Of a stretch of DNA of 64,000 nt, positions 62,874 through 64,000 are shown in pieces. Where the stretch lies: positions 1-64,000 of the forward strand of contig JAIORK010000006.1 in assembly GCA_021108215.1 (NCBI GenBank), read 5' to 3'. This DNA comes from a bacterium. GTDB lineage: Bacteria; Oederibacteriota; JAAXVQ01; JAUVAV01. Every line of letters begins with the position of its first letter. Position 1 is the stretch's first letter. The notes under the pieces were generated by a model that searched no databases, was not told the DNA's origin, and was given only the letters and a program-made list of their open reading frames with translations. A program made the translations under genes and the position numbers.

Positions 62874-63164
62874 TTACTTATTTTTATTTGCTATGCAATC
62901 GTTATATTCCTTCAATTGTTTATAATATACTTCACAACCTTCGTTGAATGAGTCTGAATTACCATCACATTCACCACCATTTTCTTTAGCCCATTCAAAT
63001 CCTGCATAATGACCACTACCTTCAGAATAGGGATTTTGTGGTTCAATACAGTTTATGGTTGAATTCACACTATTATTTTTTCTGTAATTATTTGTATCAT
63101 TAGAACAGCTAAACAAGGGGATTGATAAAACAACTGTGATTAATAGTATCGTGATTTTTTTCAA
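62874..63164 (-). CDS. small lipoprotein with Cys-pair, cassette-type cargo
   Basis: The 96-residue protein has a lipobox (PLFSC, Cys20) and a conserved-looking mature part, GHYAGFEWAKENGGECDGNS, then FNEGCEVYYKQ, a pattern I know from small hypothetical proteins in several Proteobacteria. The start is TTG 63164 with GGAGG eight bases upstream. It is AT-rich and lies between repeat copies 2 and 3, 56 bp upstream of the small secreted gene on the same strand. Function unknown. Confidence 0.6.
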   Translation of the reverse strand: MKKITILLITVVLSIPLFSCSNDTNNYRKNNSVNSTINCIEPQNPYSEGSGHYAGFEWAKENGGECDGNSDSFNEGCEVYYKQLKEYNDCIANKNK

Positions 63165-63276
63165 TATCTTTTCCTCCGAATTAAATACTGTTCGATATTT
63201 TAAGCTGCTTTTGTCAGATTGGGAATGATTATTTGACTTCCATATCTCAATAGTACGGTTCTAACATCGTCCACAG

Positions 63277-63780
63277 TGGGGAGCCTGATTTTCGCTCCGC
63301 GAAAATCAGAGCAGTTGAGCAAATGAACAGTTGATCAGTAGAAAAAGCGAAACTGCGGTCTGCTGTTCCACTGCTCTACTGTTCTCGATTTTGCGGTTTA
63401 TTCTTTCCAGGCCTGGAATCCAATTCCAGGCCTTTTCTTTTCTCATTTTTTTCATTTCCCATGCAAAAATTTTCCATTTTTTCAGTCTAACCATACGAAC
63501 ATGCTTTTCTACTAAAACTGATGAACAATTGATCAGTTAAACAGTAAAAATTCAATTGCGACCGAAGGGAGTCCCATACGATCCCCCAACCGGCCGGGGC
63601 GGTCTACTGTTCTCTCTTTTGACTTTGTTTTTATATTTTTAACCTGCTGATCTTTCAGCAGGTTTTTTTATTATTCGAACATTCGAACTCCGGGACTCCC
63701 CACACCCTCTCCTCTCGGGAGCGAGCCGGAGCGAGCCGGAGCGAAAAACTATACTAATATACTAATCAACGTCCCGGATC
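63277..63780. repeat. tRNA-anchored repeat unit, copy 3 (about 504 bp)
   Basis: Same order of parts as copies 1 and 2. The central GAGTCCAACC tract has changed to TCAGTCTAACCATACG and one GAGCCGGAGC unit is doubled. It ends at CGTCCCGGATC just before the zinc-ribbon gene. No gene is seen inside. Confidence 0.9.
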
Positions 63781-63791
63781 ACACACCTCTG

Positions 63792-64000
63792 TTACGCTCT
63801 CTGCATTTTACCCCCGCATTTGGGGCAATTTATTTCATAACAAGGAACACTTTGCTGATGATACAGTATTTCACCGCAACTGGGACAAATGCATTCTCCA
63901 CTGGGACCTGCCCCCGGGGCATTGCCACCCATTCTGCCCCTGCCGCCACCTTGGCCCATACCCCGGCCTCCTCCTCTGCCACTACCTTGACCCATACCCC
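63792..64000 (-). CDS. Gly/Arg-rich zinc-ribbon protein, 5' end outside the window
   Basis: The visible C-terminal part has a Gly/Arg/Met-rich tract of repeating GGRGMGQG units followed by a zinc ribbon: C-I-C-P-S-C-G, then C-Y-E-I-N-C-P-K-C-G. The frame remains open to the window edge, so the true start is not seen; the Met at 63995 is only the last one inside the window. Such Gly-rich zinc-ribbon proteins occur beside metal-cofactor and Mrp-like ATPase genes, but no partner is visible here. Confidence 0.6.
   Translation of the reverse strand, partial: GMGQGSGRGGGRGMGQGGGRGRMGGNAPGAGPSGECICPSCGEILYHQQSVPCYEINCPKCGGKMQRA

Noticed and set aside
60374..64000. CRISPR array
   Set aside because: Repeats are nearly 500 bp and only three, spacers are whole genes, and no cas gene is present.
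60374..64000. Classical integron
   Set aside because: No integrase gene is visible, only one hairpin is attC-like, and the long units begin at a tRNA 3' end, which is not how attC arrays look.

Overview
The window reads as chromosomal DNA of a Gram-negative bacterium: it has an outer-membrane barrel protein ending in Phe, several lipobox lipoproteins, and an LamG protein with a Thr/Pro linker and a C-terminal sorting-like domain. GC is near 50% in the core. The 4516-residue protein, with a Tiki/TraB-like N-terminal part, recalls giant proteins of Omnitrophota and related PVC-side candidate phyla. This placement is inference and of low certainty.

Layout. 0-14.4 kb is a mixed block: barrel protein, nucleotidyltransferase pair, GH99-like hydrolase, exported and membrane proteins, a RuBisCO-like protein fused to a cupin, two paralogous secreted nucleases, a membrane J-domain protein, an LEA14-like lipoprotein, the LamG protein, a receiver-like protein and a FapA (DUF342) protein. 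14.4-26 kb is a minus-strand run of glutamine-using genes read carA, carB, gltB, gltD, then a THEP1 NTPase. 26.2-39.7 kb is the single giant gene. 39.9-50.3 kb is nitrogen control: glnE, glnA, a GAF/sigma-54 activator, amtB and a PII gene. 51-60.2 kb carries carbohydrate genes (GH65 phosphorylase, GH57, TreZ) plus a Ste24-type protease. 60.37-64 kb is an accessory region: tRNA-Asn followed by three copies of a unit of about 490 bp that starts within the tRNA 3' end, with AT-rich cargo genes between the copies.

How the genes work together. The nitrogen genes form a coherent set. GlnA keeps the adenylylation Tyr. GlnE has an extra N-terminal region of about 280 residues resembling the tandem ACT sensor of GlnD. 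PII lacks the uridylylated Tyr51. The activator has a GAF domain and no receiver domain. glnA and amtB both carry well-spaced -24/-12 sigma-54 promoters. I infer a nitrogen circuit in which glutamine may be sensed by GlnE itself rather than through GlnD and PII-UMP. This is the main candidate for something undescribed. The others are the RuBisCO-like/cupin fusion, the nine W-x-G-D-P-[YF] modules of the giant protein, and the tRNA-anchored cassette-like array.

Intergenic DNA is rich in short palindromic repeats of several families and in a pair of 157-bp MITE-like elements lying directly against stop codons.
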